Below are positions 1 to 13,103 of a DNA stretch of 64,000 nucleotides, piece by piece. The notes beneath the pieces are model-generated. The model did not search any database. It worked only from the letters and a program-made list of their open reading frames with translations, and was not told the DNA's origin. Both the position numbers and the translations under genes were made by a program. Positions within the stretch are counted from its first letter, which is position 1. Each line of letters opens with the position of its first letter. The stretch lies in the NCBI RefSeq assembly GCF_000972845.2, contig NC_040022.1, forward strand, positions 7,160,979 to 7,224,978. Direction: 5' to 3'. Source of the DNA: Larimichthys crocea (taxonomy: Eukaryota > Chordata > Actinopteri > Sciaenidae).

Positions 1-81
1 AATTTAATGGAGCCTGGATGATGATTTTATTGTTTTTAGGTCCTAATGTCTTTAATGTGATCTGGGTGTATTCTGTTATAG

Positions 82-3000
82 GATGATGGTGCTCACTTAA
101 TCCGCAGGATGCCTGATATCAGACTTTCCTCCCACTGCCCAGGTACATAAGTGGATTTAAAGCACAAGCTATTGACATATTAGATTAAACTGCCCTTAAG
201 TCTTTTCTTACCTTATTATCTTTATCACATATTAATATAATGACTTCAGTTAGATAAATTAAATCCAACCTCCTGTCCATTGTTGTAATAATTTCAAAAT
301 AAACGTAACATAATATTCTACGTCATCATATAAACCTCATCATATAAACCTCACACTGGGAATTGTAGTTTCTCTCATGTTCATGAAACTCTTTTCTCTT
401 CTCAATGAAACCAAAAAGATGGAATTTCTTCACAACAGTAAGAGAAGACAATTCAAATGTGAAAATTAAATGGGCCGTCATTTTTAGTTAGTCCAGATAG
501 GGTGATAATAACAGTCACAGCTTTTTTTTATTAGGAACTTTAATGTTTGGCTGAAATTAAGATCAAGCCAAACTATAATAATAATAATAATGAAATATTT
601 GGTTGAAGCCAGTTATACCAACACATTTATCATAAAAAAACATAATCACATAAAGCAGTGGTACTGTACTGTTGCACCTTACCAGTGCAAGAAATGAGTG
701 CTCTAACTTCCTGCAACTATGTTTCTCTGTGTGTCCAGACTGTACAGAGGACAGTGAGTGGGAAAGCAGAGGAGATGACGTAGATGACAATAGATTGGAC
801 CAAATGAGGGAGCAGCAGGTGTCTGGGGGGCTGAGGCGATCCAAGAGATTTGTTCGCAAGCCCTCTGTCCAGACTGAGACCAAATATATTGAGTTGATGG
901 TGGTCAACGACAATGAAATGGTGAGTTCAAAGCACATTTTGCTGCTAATTATGGTGGTACTGTCATCCTGAGTCTGAGTTTTGTCTTGCCTTACAAATGT
1001 CAACACATGAAATTAAAGACTACATTTGGACTGCTTAAGATGGGAAAGACACTTTACAGCTCCATACGGGCACCAACATGCTACACTAAATGCCAGCCAT
1101 ATTCACCTCACCAGATAAGATGTTATTACACAGTTGTCCATATACAAACATAATAAGTTATATAACATAATTAGTGTGTTGCAAAGGCTGCAGTCTGCCT
1201 GTGTATCACAGACTAATTTCATTATGGATTCATTGATATAACTGTACTGTTACAGCTGTCCACAGAGGTATACATGTATAGATGTCAGACAAAACATAGC
1301 TGGAAATAAACAAAAGTTTTAAAATGGATCCAAACCATAAATGAGCAGCTTCGATTAGTGCAGAGTGCGATGAACCCAAAGGTCGCATTGTGTTTGAGCT
1401 AGAAACGCTAGAAAGGACATGGTAATGTGAGGGGGTTGCAATCTGTAACTATACAAGTGTCTATAACTATGTGTACTATGTCCATCCATGCATTTTCTGA
1501 TCCCAGCTGGCACTGAGCAAGGTAGACCCTGAGCACTAGTTCATCACAAGGCTGACACACAACAACCCATTTGGGGTAAAATGGTTTAGGCTTTGCTGCA
1601 GTGTACCAGGGTTTGACTGAAACCTGTGGCATGCTGCATGCAATTACCACTCTCTCTCTCTAATTTCCTGTCACTATTAAATAAAGGTTCAAAAGGCCCA
1701 GAAAGAAAAAAAACACTCACACACACCACAGACAATTTAGAGTAAACCTATTAACTGCATGTGGCGCCCCAAAATCAGTAATTAATGAGATCAATAAAAT
1801 TACTGTCAAAACAAAAAACAAGCTTCCTTTGCCATTTTAAAATAACATGGTGACTGAATGCCTAATAAATAATCTCATTATCTCTCCTGGTCTAATGGCG
1901 TAAAGTTCACTGAAATTGACTTGAGACTTAAGCGAGGCAGTATATGCACAGTCAAACTAAATGAGTGTTTATCTCGTTTCTTAGTATTAAAGAGGTTTAT
2001 GTGCCAATTGCCAGTAAACTTTTAAGTAAGGTTTTACTGTTCAAGCACAATCAGAGACCAGAAACAGTTTCTCCAACTTACAGACTTTATAGGAAGTGAA
2101 GTATGTGGATAAATGCTTATTCATTTTTATTTCATCATGACTGCCCTGTCTAACTTTTTATTCAAGAGAAAAGATGAATGGATTATCAAAGATCCATGCA
2201 GTACACACAGTACAGATTTCTATTATGTAATCCTGTTCAAACTAAAATAAAGAAAGTTGTTTTCTAAGTTAGCTTTGCGTAATTCATGGAAACAAATTCA
2301 GTAAAACATTCCTATAAACTTACTACTAGAAGTACAATTGTATGTGTGTGAGAGAGAGATCGATTCGTCTCTTACACCATCTGTGTATCTCTGTGTCTCC
2401 ACAGTTTGTACAGCTGCGTCGCTCGAGCAGCCAAACCAAGAACTTTGCCAAAGCCGTGGTCAACATGGCAGATGCGGTAAGAGCTTTGTTTGTAGCATTA
2501 TAATCCTCCTACTCCTAAACTCGGCATACACACAGTGCCACCTACCAAGAAGTGTGTGTGTGTGTTTGTGTGTCTGTGTGTGCTTACTTCCACATTTGGA
2601 AATGATTTATCCCAGATAGCACACAGTTCACAGCACAGGTTGTATGCCAAATAAGCAGTCGACTGATGGGCGTTTTTGGTCCCCAGATCTACAAGGAACA
2701 GCTGAACACGAGGATCGTGCTGGTTGCCATGGAGACCTGGAGCTCTCAAAATATGATACCAGTCGTGGAAGATCCATTGATAACGCTGCAAAACTTCATG
2801 AAATACAGGAAGGACAACATCAAAGAGCAGAGTGATGTCGTCCATCTTTTCTCGTAAGAGGACTGAAAATCAAAAAAATCTAATAACTGTAGAATAAAGG
2901 TTTATTTGAGGTTTGGCTAGTTGAGGTTTTATTTTAAATGATGGCATCTTTCCTGTGCACTTCAGAGGACGAACATTTCACAGTAGCCGCAGCGGGACAG

Positions 3001-6000
3001 CCTACACAGGAGGAGTGTGCTCTCTAACAAGGGGAGGAGGTATCAATGAGGTGAGGAAAATCTAAAGTGGTTGTATGTTTTAGCACCAACAGAGACTAGC
3101 TGTTCTAAGCTAAACTAACTGGCTGCAAACTTTATATTTGTTGTAAAAACGTGAGAGTGTTAAAGATCTTCTCATTTAACTCCAGAAAATGAATAGCATA
3201 TTTCCCAAAATGTCAAACTATTCCTTTATTCCTGGTTTTGTGTATGTCCTGGTTCAACCCAAATTACCCGTAGGATTTTATGTTATTCTCATCTCACAAC
3301 AAAGCTCTCTGGTGTGTATTTGTTTCAGTATGGGAATGTTGGTGCAATGGCCATCACTTTGTGCCAGAGTCTTGGCCAGAACATTGGCATGAGGTGGAAC
3401 AACGCACGCAACTCTGCAGGTAAAAGACATCATGAAAGCCTTATAATTCAATACTGAATACACATTTTAAAGGAAAAAAGCGAGATGAGTGTGAGTGAGT
3501 GTGGGAAGGATCGAAGCAGAGGACTAGTAAGGGATGAGATTGATAGCTGGGGGAGGGGGGGTGTTAGAGAGAGGGTTAGCTGTTGGTGTCCCTGTCCAGC
3601 AGTTCTTTTCTCTAATTAGACTTCTCCATTAGGTGATTAGTCACCTGCATCCATGAAGGAGGGGGTGGTGGTTAGAGCATTGCTGCCACTGAACAATGGG
3701 CCCAGTGATTAATGTTGAAGAGCCATCAGGTCCATTATTCAATGCCAGGACAAGAGCTCAGTGCACACACTATAAGCTACCATACCTCTGTCACCAGCAG
3801 GTCTATGAAGTCTTTCCTTCTTTGTTGTTCGTAAATCTTTTTCCCTCGACTTTCTGCAACATGTGAAGTGTCACAGCTCCAGTTTTGAATGCTGAGCACC
3901 ACATTATTTTTTTTCTATTATTTACCTGTGTCAATTTTGCCTCTCTCATCTTTACAGGAGACTGCAGGTGCCCGGATGCCTGGCTCGGCTGCATCATGGA
4001 AGACACCGGGTAAAGATCCACATCACAGCACACAGAAGTGAACAAAACACACACACACACACCTGTAATATTCATCTTCTCTCTGTTTGTTGACATGATA
4101 TAACAGCAGGACTCTTTCCCTGTCGCTCTTCCTCTAAGCTGCAATTCTTTCTGTTCATTTCACTCCATTAGACAATTAAACACCTGTAACAGAGGGGTGC
4201 CGTGACTTTTACTCACTCTTTAATGAGCCAAGCCAGCTTGTGTTTGATGCTTTAAGCAAATTTGTTTGGAACATCAGACATCAGTGTTTCCGACCACTGT
4301 GTACGAATTAAAAATTGAACTAAAAGGATTTACTATACAGTATGAGTGATTTGGATTTGGCTCTCCTTACCAGATGGAACAATACAGATTATTAATTTGA
4401 GTAATATCTTAGTACAGATGGTAACATTTCTGTCAGATTGCAAGGTGGCACAGACACCCACAGTAGATCTGGCTTTCCTTACTGGCAGTATTAAAGAAGA
4501 TTTTATTTTTTGGTCATGTCCTGGTCTCGATCCTTGTGTGTGTGTGTGTGTGTGCGTGTGTGAACATAGATACTATCTGCCCAGAAAGTTTTCTCGCTGC
4601 AGTGTTGATGAGTACATCCAGTTCTTGCTCCAGGGGGGTGGAAGCTGCCTCTTCAACAAGCCCAACAAGGTGAGGGCCATGTGGTGATGTAGGATGTGTG
4701 TGAAAGAAGCTGCATCTGAGTATCATTATTTACAGACTAATTAATTATTCTTATTTCTACCGTAACACATATCTACTTACAGGATCATGTTTATATTTGT
4801 TTTCTTCCTTTAAGTACTACCTCTGTCTTCATATCTGTGTACTTCCAGCCAACAGTCTCTGATATTACTGGCAGATTTTATCCCTCAGTCCCTCCCTCTG
4901 TTTTGTCCATCTGTCTCCTACTTATATATGTCCTCATATATGTCCCTCTCTGTTTCTCTCAGCTGTTGGACCCTCCAGAGTGTGGGAATGGCTTCGTGGA
5001 GCCAGGGGAAGAGTGTGATTGTGGATCCCAGGTGGTGAGTATCCAGTTGGACATTATGCATGAAAGCCAACTGTTTAACCTTCTGCAGATGGTCTGTATT
5101 TTTGTGAGCACCGGAGGGTGTGGTGTGTCCTGGAACAGAGAGCTGATGGATTTGTTTTCACGTCTGTGGCTGCAGGAGTGTGCCCGTAGCGGAGGAACCT
5201 GCTGTAAAAAGTGCACACTGACCCATGATGCCATGTGCAGTAATGGACTGTGCTGCAGTGGGTGCAAGGTGAGTCCACCTATATCACAAATATAGGGCAT
5301 GAAACTGTTAAACTGAAAGCAATGAAAGCAGATGTTATGCTGCTTATATCGAAATTTTCAAAGAGATTATACAGTGCATTGACATGTATTAGAAATATGA
5401 TTACTGATGTGACTTATCCAGTGTTTACCTGATACATTTTCATCCTATGATCTAGTATGAGCGGAGAGGCGTGGTATGTCGAGACGCTGTAAACGACTGT
5501 GATATCCCAGAGACCTGCACCGGAGACTCCAGCCAGGTAGAGTCGACTGTAACACTGTGAAAAAAATGCAAGATCAATCAGAGTATCAAAAACATTATGT
5601 ACTTTTCTCTCTCTCTCTCTTTTTTTTTTTGCAGTGTCCTCATAATGTCCACAAGCTGGACGGCTACATGTGTGATAACAGTCAGGTAAGTGCTGGTTTG
5701 TGGCATGTTTTCTAGTCTGCAGCTCGCTGTGATGTGTACTTAATTATTCTCGTGTCATGCCTTCAGGGCCGCTGTTACAGTGGACGATGCAGGACTCGTG
5801 ATGGACAGTGTAGGGGACTCTGGGGTTATAGTAAGTATAGTACACATGCTCCTTGTACCTAGAAATTATATATTATATAGTCATATTACTGTGTATATAT
5901 ACACAGTATACTTATACAGGGTATTTACACAGAGTATCCCTACTTATTGTTTACTTGGCATTGGGTATACCCACTTTTAAGTCTTCTAAAATGATGAAGG

Positions 6001-9000
6001 CATGACATATTTGTTCAATTTTAATGAGTGGATGGAGTATTAATGTCATAATGCTCCTTACTCCCTAAAGTCAAGCAGCAGAAGTTAAGTGTATATATGC
6101 AATATGCAAATACTGTTTTGGGGAGAGCTAAATATGCAAGAGTAGTCTAACATTTCATTGCTTATAACACAGGGCATTTATCTTTTGCTGGACAGGCCGC
6201 TTTAAAAAAATACTGCGGCATAAATTAAAAGTATTGCTTCTCCAGGCACCACTTCATCACTAAGCGTACTCGTGCCTGGCTTCGTAATCTCTTTCTCCTT
6301 GCGAGAGTCTAATTTGTAATCTTTGTTTGCTCTTGCAGACTCAGCAGACAGGTTTTGTTACGAGAAGCTAAATGCTGAGGGGACAGAGAAAGGCAACTGT
6401 GGTCCAGGACCTGAAGGCCAGGGCTGGCTGCAGTGCAACAAGCCGTGAGTAACACCATCCTGATTTCTCCTTGCTGATATGCAAATATAGTTGTACCTCA
6501 GTGAATTTTGCGAAGGTATTACAGTGCTCAGGTTTAATGCGTCACTGAATTAAAAGATAAAGCTGAATTTATTTTATAATTTTCAACAAATATTACAAAA
6601 CGACCAAAACTAACAATTCGTTCTTTCTATTATTAAGTGCTGTATGTCTGCATAGCTTACACCTCTGGGCCATACTTCACTTTTTCCTGCTTAGGGATGT
6701 TTTATGTGGCTTCCTCTTCTGTGCCAACGTGACTGTGAAGCCAAAGTTTGGAGACCTGCAGGGTGAGGTCACCAGCTTCACCCTCTACCACCAGAACAAG
6801 TACCTGGATTGCAGGTAAGTGGGTCACATCCATCTGATCTGCTACAACTAACAAGAGTGAGAAAGTTAGAATAAGGTGTCTCTAGTTCTTCCCTTCCTCT
6901 GTCTGACATGTTTTGATGCTTCACTCAGAGGTGGCCATGCTCTGCTGGAGGACGGCTCAGACTTGGGCTATGTGGAGGACGGCACTCCCTGTGGCCCCAA
7001 CATGATGTGTTTGGAGCGACGCTGCCTCCCTGTGGCGGCATTCAACCTCAGCAGCTGTTCAGGATCTAACTTTGGACGCATCTGTTCCGACCACGGGGTA
7101 AACAAAAAAAACCTGAACTCACAATTTTCCAGCAAGCATTGATTTGGTGAGTTGCAGGTCAAAAGATGTATAGAGTTCAAGTTCATTCCTGTCTTACATT
7201 TGAATATAGGTGACACACAGGTGAAGAAAATGGGTCAAAAGTAATGTAAAATAATGTAATGTAATGAGCTTGTTTCAACAGCATCTAAATGACTATCTTT
7301 CAATGTGAAACAGGTTTAAATCACATGTTAAAACACTGTCATTGAAAGACGACAGACAGAAAAAAATAGACTTAAATTCTAATTCCCAGTTTTAACCTGG
7401 ATTCATAGACATCTTTTGACCTCCAAGCTACACGGTGGGTTTAACATCTTTCTCTGCTCATCTCTTTCTTGTAGCAGCTGTTGCACTTGATTTTCATCTT
7501 TCTCTCTTGTAGACCTGCAGTAATGAGGTGAAGTGTATCTGTGACAGGGACTACACAGGGAAGGACTGCAGTGTCTTTGATCCCATCCCTGAGCCGACAG
7601 TCCCGACGGGCCCAGAGAAGAAAGGTCCATAGCATCCCCTCAAACTGCCCATGTCTCTCTTTTCTGTCTGCCTCTCATATCCCCCTCATAGTCTCTTCCC
7701 ATCATCACTGTAGCATCTCTGTGTACTGAAGAGGAGCACACATGTCTTGTCCTCAAACACAAAGAGTAGTTCACCTGATTATTGTGAGAACATCGATATT
7801 TAGAACGCACAGTGTTTTTTCCTTCCTGCTGAGTCTTGGTTTTTATGTCGGAAGAGTGTGGGTGTGTGTTGAGACACGTTTATCCATTAGAGCATATGTG
7901 CATGTACAGTTTGTTTTCTGTGTGTGTGTGTGTGTGTGTGCGTATGAGTGTCTGTTTGGTGGTACTGTGTGTCTTGCAGGCCCTGTCACCTTCAAGTGTC
8001 TTCCTTACTTTCTTGCAGTCTGCCAATGACACAGAGCAATTGAGCAGCTGCTCTCATAGGGCCAAAAAAGCCACCCTGAGCAAGAGGGTGTCCAGCTGAA
8101 AGAGCAGGAGAGGGGGAATGAGAAAAAAAAAGTAATAAAACTCTCTCTCCTTTGTTTTTTTTTTGTTTTGTTTTTTTGTAACTGTTGTCTCCCTGACCTC
8201 CCTCGCTCACCTGCCCGTTCTCCCACCTCCACCCCACGTGTTCCTCCTCTTTCCCTCCATCTCTCTCTTTCTTTCTGTCTGCAGGTATCTTACCATCTGC
8301 CTCTATCTCTTTCTATCTCTCTCTCTCTCTCTCTTTCTAGTTGATGTTGTTGATGTACGGTGTTGATGCTGTCCTCTGACGTGTGTTTTTTTAGTGGTGT
8401 TGTTTTTGTTTCTGCCCCTCCTCCCCCCCTTCCTCCTCCTCCTCCTCCTCCTCCTCCTCCGCACCCTTCCTCCCTCCTCCTTCCTCTGCGCAGGTCCCAG
8501 TGGCACCAATATCATAATAGGGTCCATCGCAGGTGCTATTCTCCTGGCAGCTATAGTCCTAGGGGGAACAGGATGGGGATTTAAGTAAGAGTTCTGGCAT
8601 GCCTTTGTGTACCTGTCTGCTTCTACCTAAAAGGAACCCCTGCCCTTGCCACTCTCACCCCTCTGATATATAGATATATACATATATATATGCCCGTTTG
8701 CAGCTCGGGGGAGGGGAGACGGGGAACCGAGTCTGAGCCTGAATGCTCAAACAACTCCTGGCGTTAAAATCCGTGCGAACTGGTTGCTTTCTTTGATCGA
8801 ATATTAATCACCCCCTTACGTCCATCCTGCACCTTTCCTCCTCCTTCCTCTACTACAAACCCCACCCAGCCTTTTATTGTAATGACAGGGCAGGACCGAG
8901 ATGTTTATCTGCCAGGAACCTCTGCAGGACTTTCAGCTCCACTAGATTTATTAGCCTTTTGTGGAAAAAGTGTAATATTTACAGTGGATTTACACAAACA

Positions 9001-10131
9001 TCCTTTATTTTAATATATTTTACTCTTGGTGCTCTTTTAGCCTGCATTATCCTGTTGGCAGCATCCTAACCCCAAATGCCCTCACTTGAAGTGCTTCTTC
9101 TGCACTGTTCCACCCGTGCATGCTTGCTATTGTTCACTCCTTATACTCTGACCTGAAAGGACAGATCCTGCTTTGCTCACAGTTAAATTCAGAAGATCAT
9201 TGTGGCTGATGAAAAAACAAACAGTTAGTTGAAAATCAATTGCAAGCACATGGCATTTTGTCAGTCCTTTTAGGGCCAGAGATAAGTGTCTGTGCATGTG
9301 TGCATGAGCTGTAAGCAGGAAGCTTTCTCTTCCTAGTCAGACCTCTGACTTAGAGGGTGGATGTAATATTCTTTGGTGTAGCGCCTTGTCAAACTCTTTG
9401 GGGCTGAGAGGGTCAGTGCCATGACTACTGTAGACCTGCTGCATGTGGTGTCATCACTATAATCTGGCAAGAAAGAATTTGGAGAGGATTGGTGGATGAA
9501 TAATCGATTATATATGACATTGTCATTGTTTGATTTATGTTTTTGTTGTGGATAAATCCCAACTATATAGCCAGTCCAACACGAAAGAAAATTCAAATAC
9601 TGGTTTCACATTAAAGCCTGTTTGTACAGTAATACTGTTTAAATATAAGTTGTAATGCAAGATGTTCAGCATCATAACATGCTTCTAAAAAATAGTTAGG
9701 CTTGTTATCGTCATTGATCTGTTTTGACATTTCGTCTTTTCTCCCAATGCGTGCTCATGGGATGCAGGAACATTCGAAGAGGAAGGTATGACCTTGCAGG
9801 AATATTGGGAACTATGCTGTCGGTGGGGTGGCATATCAGAACATCCCGTCTCATCCCTAATTCCCCCAGCATGGCTATGTACTCCTTCATCCACCATCTG
9901 AAGTTCATCCCCACAGAGCACCATGTGTCTCACTCCCTATTTTTGCTTTAATACTTCATCCCATTTCAATTCCTGCTAAATCCCAAATCCCATATAATTC
10001 CCTTTAACATTGTAAATCATCTTCCATTTATCAGGAATTTTCATCTCTGCAACAGTCTATTTGTTTATATTTCTGCTGACACTCTGTTTTGACTCTGTTT
10101 TCACTTCCCTTTCAGATCTGGTGGAGGATAA
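82..10131 (+). CDS. adam11: ADAM11-like catalytically inactive disintegrin/metalloprotease, 3' part
   Basis: Type I membrane ADAM of the ADAM11/22/23 group, known as neuronal surface adhesion proteins and LGI ligand partners. Twenty phase-consistent exons give the last 600 residues: 82-142, 739-920, 2405-2476, 2687-2853, 2966-3050, 3329-3419, 3958-4009, 4570-4669, 4963-5034, 5176-5268, 5456-5536, 5635-5685, 5767-5830, 6339-6444, 6695-6814, 6929-7097, 7513-7624, 8494-8584, 9768-9785, 10116-10131. Order: end of prodomain, furin-type site RRSKR (834-848), reprolysin fold, disintegrin domain ([11 protein letters not shown]), cysteine-rich region, EGF-like [12 protein letters not shown], transmembrane segment ([20 protein letters not shown]), tail ending NIRRGRSGGG. 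The zinc site HExxHxxGxxH is replaced by [11 protein letters not shown], so no protease activity is expected. The tail closely matches mammalian ADAM11 (NIRRGRSGGA as recalled), which separates it from ADAM22 and ADAM23. The upstream signal peptide and most of the prodomain lie outside the window. The 7624 donor (gtccat) is weak but gives the conserved K-GPSG junction. Confidence 0.95.
1480..1569 (+). repeat. Degraded teleost interspersed repeat fragment
   Basis: The text starts with tandem catc units before cattttctg, then cccagctggcactgagcaag, tagaccctg and a cgac-like 'ttcatcacaaggctgacaca'. This resembles a very common fish element that begins tccatccatccattttct and continues through a 'cctatcccagct' and 'acaccctgg' core. 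The identification rests on memory of that consensus. The segment lies in an adam11 intron. Confidence 0.5.
1590..1715 (-). repeat. Teleost interspersed repeat (GACATGCAGCA family), reverse orientation
   Basis: Read on the minus strand it runs cctttatttaatagtgacag, gaaattagagagagagag, then atgcagcatgccac. This is the same layout as the copies near 43.97 kb and 44.5 kb (ctttattggacag, gaatgacatgcagcaaagg, ggctggactcaaac). The shared order of blocks supports one family. Its class (SINE or non-autonomous DNA element) cannot be told from this window. Confidence 0.5.
2552..2580. repeat. GT/TG microsatellite
   Basis: Imperfect (GT)n in an adam11 intron, with further (GT)n tracts in the same gene at about 4535-4560 and 7919-7940. 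Confidence 0.85.
8431..8460. repeat. (TCC)n microsatellite in an intron polypyrimidine tract
   Basis: Ten TCC units lie about 30 bases upstream of the acceptor of the transmembrane exon of adam11 (exon begins 8494), so the repeat forms part of a long polypyrimidine tract. Confidence 0.9.
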
Positions 10132-10222
10132 GATGCCTGTCATGTCTTTCTGTCTCTGTGTCCTGTCTACTCCTGTCTTCCTCCTCACACTGTGTCGTTT
10201 CCACATCGGAGAAGAGGGGAGC

Positions 10223-10253
<31 letters not shown>

Positions 10254-12123
10254 TCCACTCCCGTCCCAAAATCTCTCCAAACCTTCTTCCGATTATTATT
10301 TCCTCCACGCTCCCGTCTGCCCCTTCCGTCTGTCCTCCTGCCTGGCTCCGTCCTCTTCTAGGCCTGCGGAGCTTCTCTCACCATACCAGCCAGATCATAC
10401 TCGTGTGGCTGCTGCCAGCAAGCCAATGAGGATTGTGTCCGGGCCACGCCTAGAGCGAGCAGGTGGCTGTCCCTGTGGGAGCCACCAGGGTCTTCCTCCA
10501 GTCCGGTGGCTCTAAGAATGTGCTTCAGTGTTTGTGCACCTCCTTTTCTCACATTTTGTGACAGTCTGATGAAGAACATATCAACGGTGGGCCAATTTAA
10601 TAAGAGACACGTCTTTCCAATGCCTGCCTGCCTGCACAGAAAACTAAACTGGCCACCAAATGAGTCCACAGTAAAGTGTTGGATTAGCACATATGTAAAA
10701 GGATCTGAATAGTCACCTTTTTATTAAAAGGGAGAAGGACCTAAGGCAGAGCCTCTAAGGCCTGGCCTTGAATCTCAAAGTGGACAATTTGTGTTTTTAA
10801 TATACAAAGTTTGGCAACATGGAGAAAACTGAAAAAAAAAAGATACCATACATTGGACTGTTGTTAGCATGTTTTCCAAAGAAGAAGAAGAACTCTTGAT
10901 CACATGAAGGAATGGCTCAAAAAAACAAAACAAAAAAAAAACCTTTAGCCAGTGCCCAGACTGAAAACTGACTTTATGTTCTTTGTTATTTGTCTTTAAC
11001 TTTAAGGCATCTTACCTGCCACCCCCTCTTCACCCCCACCCACACATTTTCAGGTACAAAAAGGGAAGTTAGGTGTAATGGTTTTGGGATCACTTTAAAC
11101 CACTGAACTTTGAAGCAGCAGAGACCGTAACTTAGTGTTTTCAACCACAGACTGACCAACATACATTCCATGATATCTGCCTGTGTGAGTGCTCACTACT
11201 TTCAGGCCAAAAGTTTGTACGCATAGGAGGTTTAATCTGTATGTCTGTTCACGAGTGAATGTATGAGATTTTTAAAAGAAAGGAAGAATGCTTGCGTGTT
11301 TACATTAGTGTTAGGGGCACTTTGTGTCCATGTACACCTTAACACTCCTCCTATCACAGGTAGATAGGCAGGTTTTTACCTCTAGAATATCATCTCTTTC
11401 TACAAACTGTTGTGTGCTGCAGCCATGGTACCATAAAGGCAGCACATTAATAAAGAATTCAACAGTTTTTATGTTATGTAACTACAGAAAATGAGCACTA
11501 GCCAACTGTATGCACACCTATTTGTAAATATGTGCAAGATATAATGAATGTTAAATGCATTGTATGAAGATTTATTTAAAAGCTATGTTTAAAAAAAAAA
11601 GAGTTGTATCTGTTTCTGCAAACATACAGCCGTCAGTCTCTTGACATGGTCACTACTGTCCACACATCTTTAAATGTGGCGTAGCCGCAAGGCTAGCTGT
11701 CTCACATCTCTCCTATCATTCCAGCTATCACTTGAAGTCATGGATCTTTTGTACATTTGTTGATAGCCCCGAGCTCTGGGCGAACGCCTCAGCCCAGAGG
11801 CTCTGTAATGATCCCCTGCTGTAAATGAGATTAAAGAGATCTAGTCTGGGGTGTAGAGGCAGCTTGTCTGAAACTGTACGCGTGTATGAGGTCAGTTTGG
11901 TTCATTTGAGCTTTGCACTATGGCAGATGCACTATTGTTATTATGACAATATGTACAGAGTTGGTATCGAGTACAATCTGTTTGATTTTGAAGTTTACGG
12001 GGGGGAAAAAAGAAAATAAGATGCATCTTATCCCATATTTTTAGACACTATCTTTTTGAATTGAGACAAAAAGAATGAAACAAACTAAAGCTTGTAGTTG
12101 ATTTGAAATGGAAGGAAAATAAA
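10132..12123 (+). other. adam11: adam11 3' UTR (probable)
   Basis: This non-coding stretch follows the adam11 stop codon. AATAAA signals lie at 11449-11454 and 12118-12123 on the plus strand. The stretch includes a 27-base A tract (10223-10249) and a phase-compatible alternative acceptor at 10360-10361 (see findings). The outer limit is inferred from the last poly(A) signal only. Confidence 0.55.
10223..10249. repeat. A27 homopolymer
   Basis: An uninterrupted run of A lies in the adam11 3' UTR. It is prone to length error in assembly and to internal priming in oligo-dT libraries. Confidence 0.95.
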
Positions 12124-12576
12124 GTACTAAAACACGAAACAACACCTCCTACTCTCACATCTCACTGTTTTGGAAATTTCTTGGTTGTAATAGCTGGTTA
12201 GGAGTAGTCTGACTTTTAAAAAAAATACTATAATCATCTTCATGTTTGGGACATGTTAAGGCTGAAATTGCGTCAAACTATACGTCAATATTGTTTTCAT
12301 AAATTATGTAGAGGTACGACAATCTGGGTTATTTTATTATCAATTACTGTATCTGTTTTTTTTATATTTCTGATTAGCTGATTAACTAGTTCTATAAAAT
12401 CACCATCACAGACTGACTCTTGATAATTTTGTCACTGAATCAGTCCAAAACCCAGAGTTATTCAATTCATAATAAAGAAACAAACAAACAAACAAAAAAA
12501 CACAGTAAAACAAACCAATGCAAAGGTTTTTTGGACATATTTTTCATTATAAAATTACATCAAAATGAATCAACTT

Positions 12577-13103
12577 TTTATTTCATCACTACTGCAATCA
12601 CATTGGTTGTTGCACATCCTCCATTTTCTGATGATTTCATTGATATTAAGTCACAAAAACAAGAAAAAGTATATTAAAATATTACTTTAATCATGAGCAC
12701 ATTATTACAACAACAACAACAACAACAACCCAACTGGTGGCTGACAAATCGCTGAACATAAGAAAAGCTACATGTCAGCTTCCTCATACCATGGCACAGA
12801 GGCTTTCATTAAATAGAAACTGTAGAAAAGTCATTAACGAGTATTGGCATAAAGGCCAATGACTATAAAAAAAGCAAAGTTTTAAAAGGCTGATGACAGC
12901 CAAGACAGAATATGTCAATCTCTGATCTCGATCAACATGATGGATAAGTTGCTTGTTGAAAATACACAGCTGTGAGTTGTGCTTTTTCTGCTAAATACTG
13001 TTGGGAATGTCTGTCTGTAGGGTGGTCAACATCCTTTGGTATGTTGTCGTGGTGGGACAGAACTGGATGAGGAAGCGTTCTGCACAGGAGACAATGACAG
13101 ATG
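12577..13103 (-). other. p3h4: p3h4 3' UTR (probable)
   Basis: The stretch runs from the p3h4 stop to a minus-strand AATAAA (tttatt at 12577-12582 on the plus strand). A plus-strand (AAC)n run lies at about 12708-12728. The 450 bases between this end and the last adam11 poly(A) signal hold nothing recognisable. Confidence 0.55.

Noticed and set aside
7742..8100. Open frames and ttgcag acceptor-like site in the adam11 intron before the transmembrane exon
   Set aside because: Low-complexity GT/TC-rich sequence, no phase-compatible donor, no counterpart in ADAM11 proteins.
8130..8470. Poly-proline and poly-arginine peptides from both strands
   Set aside because: Translation of the TCC/CTC microsatellite and pyrimidine tract only.
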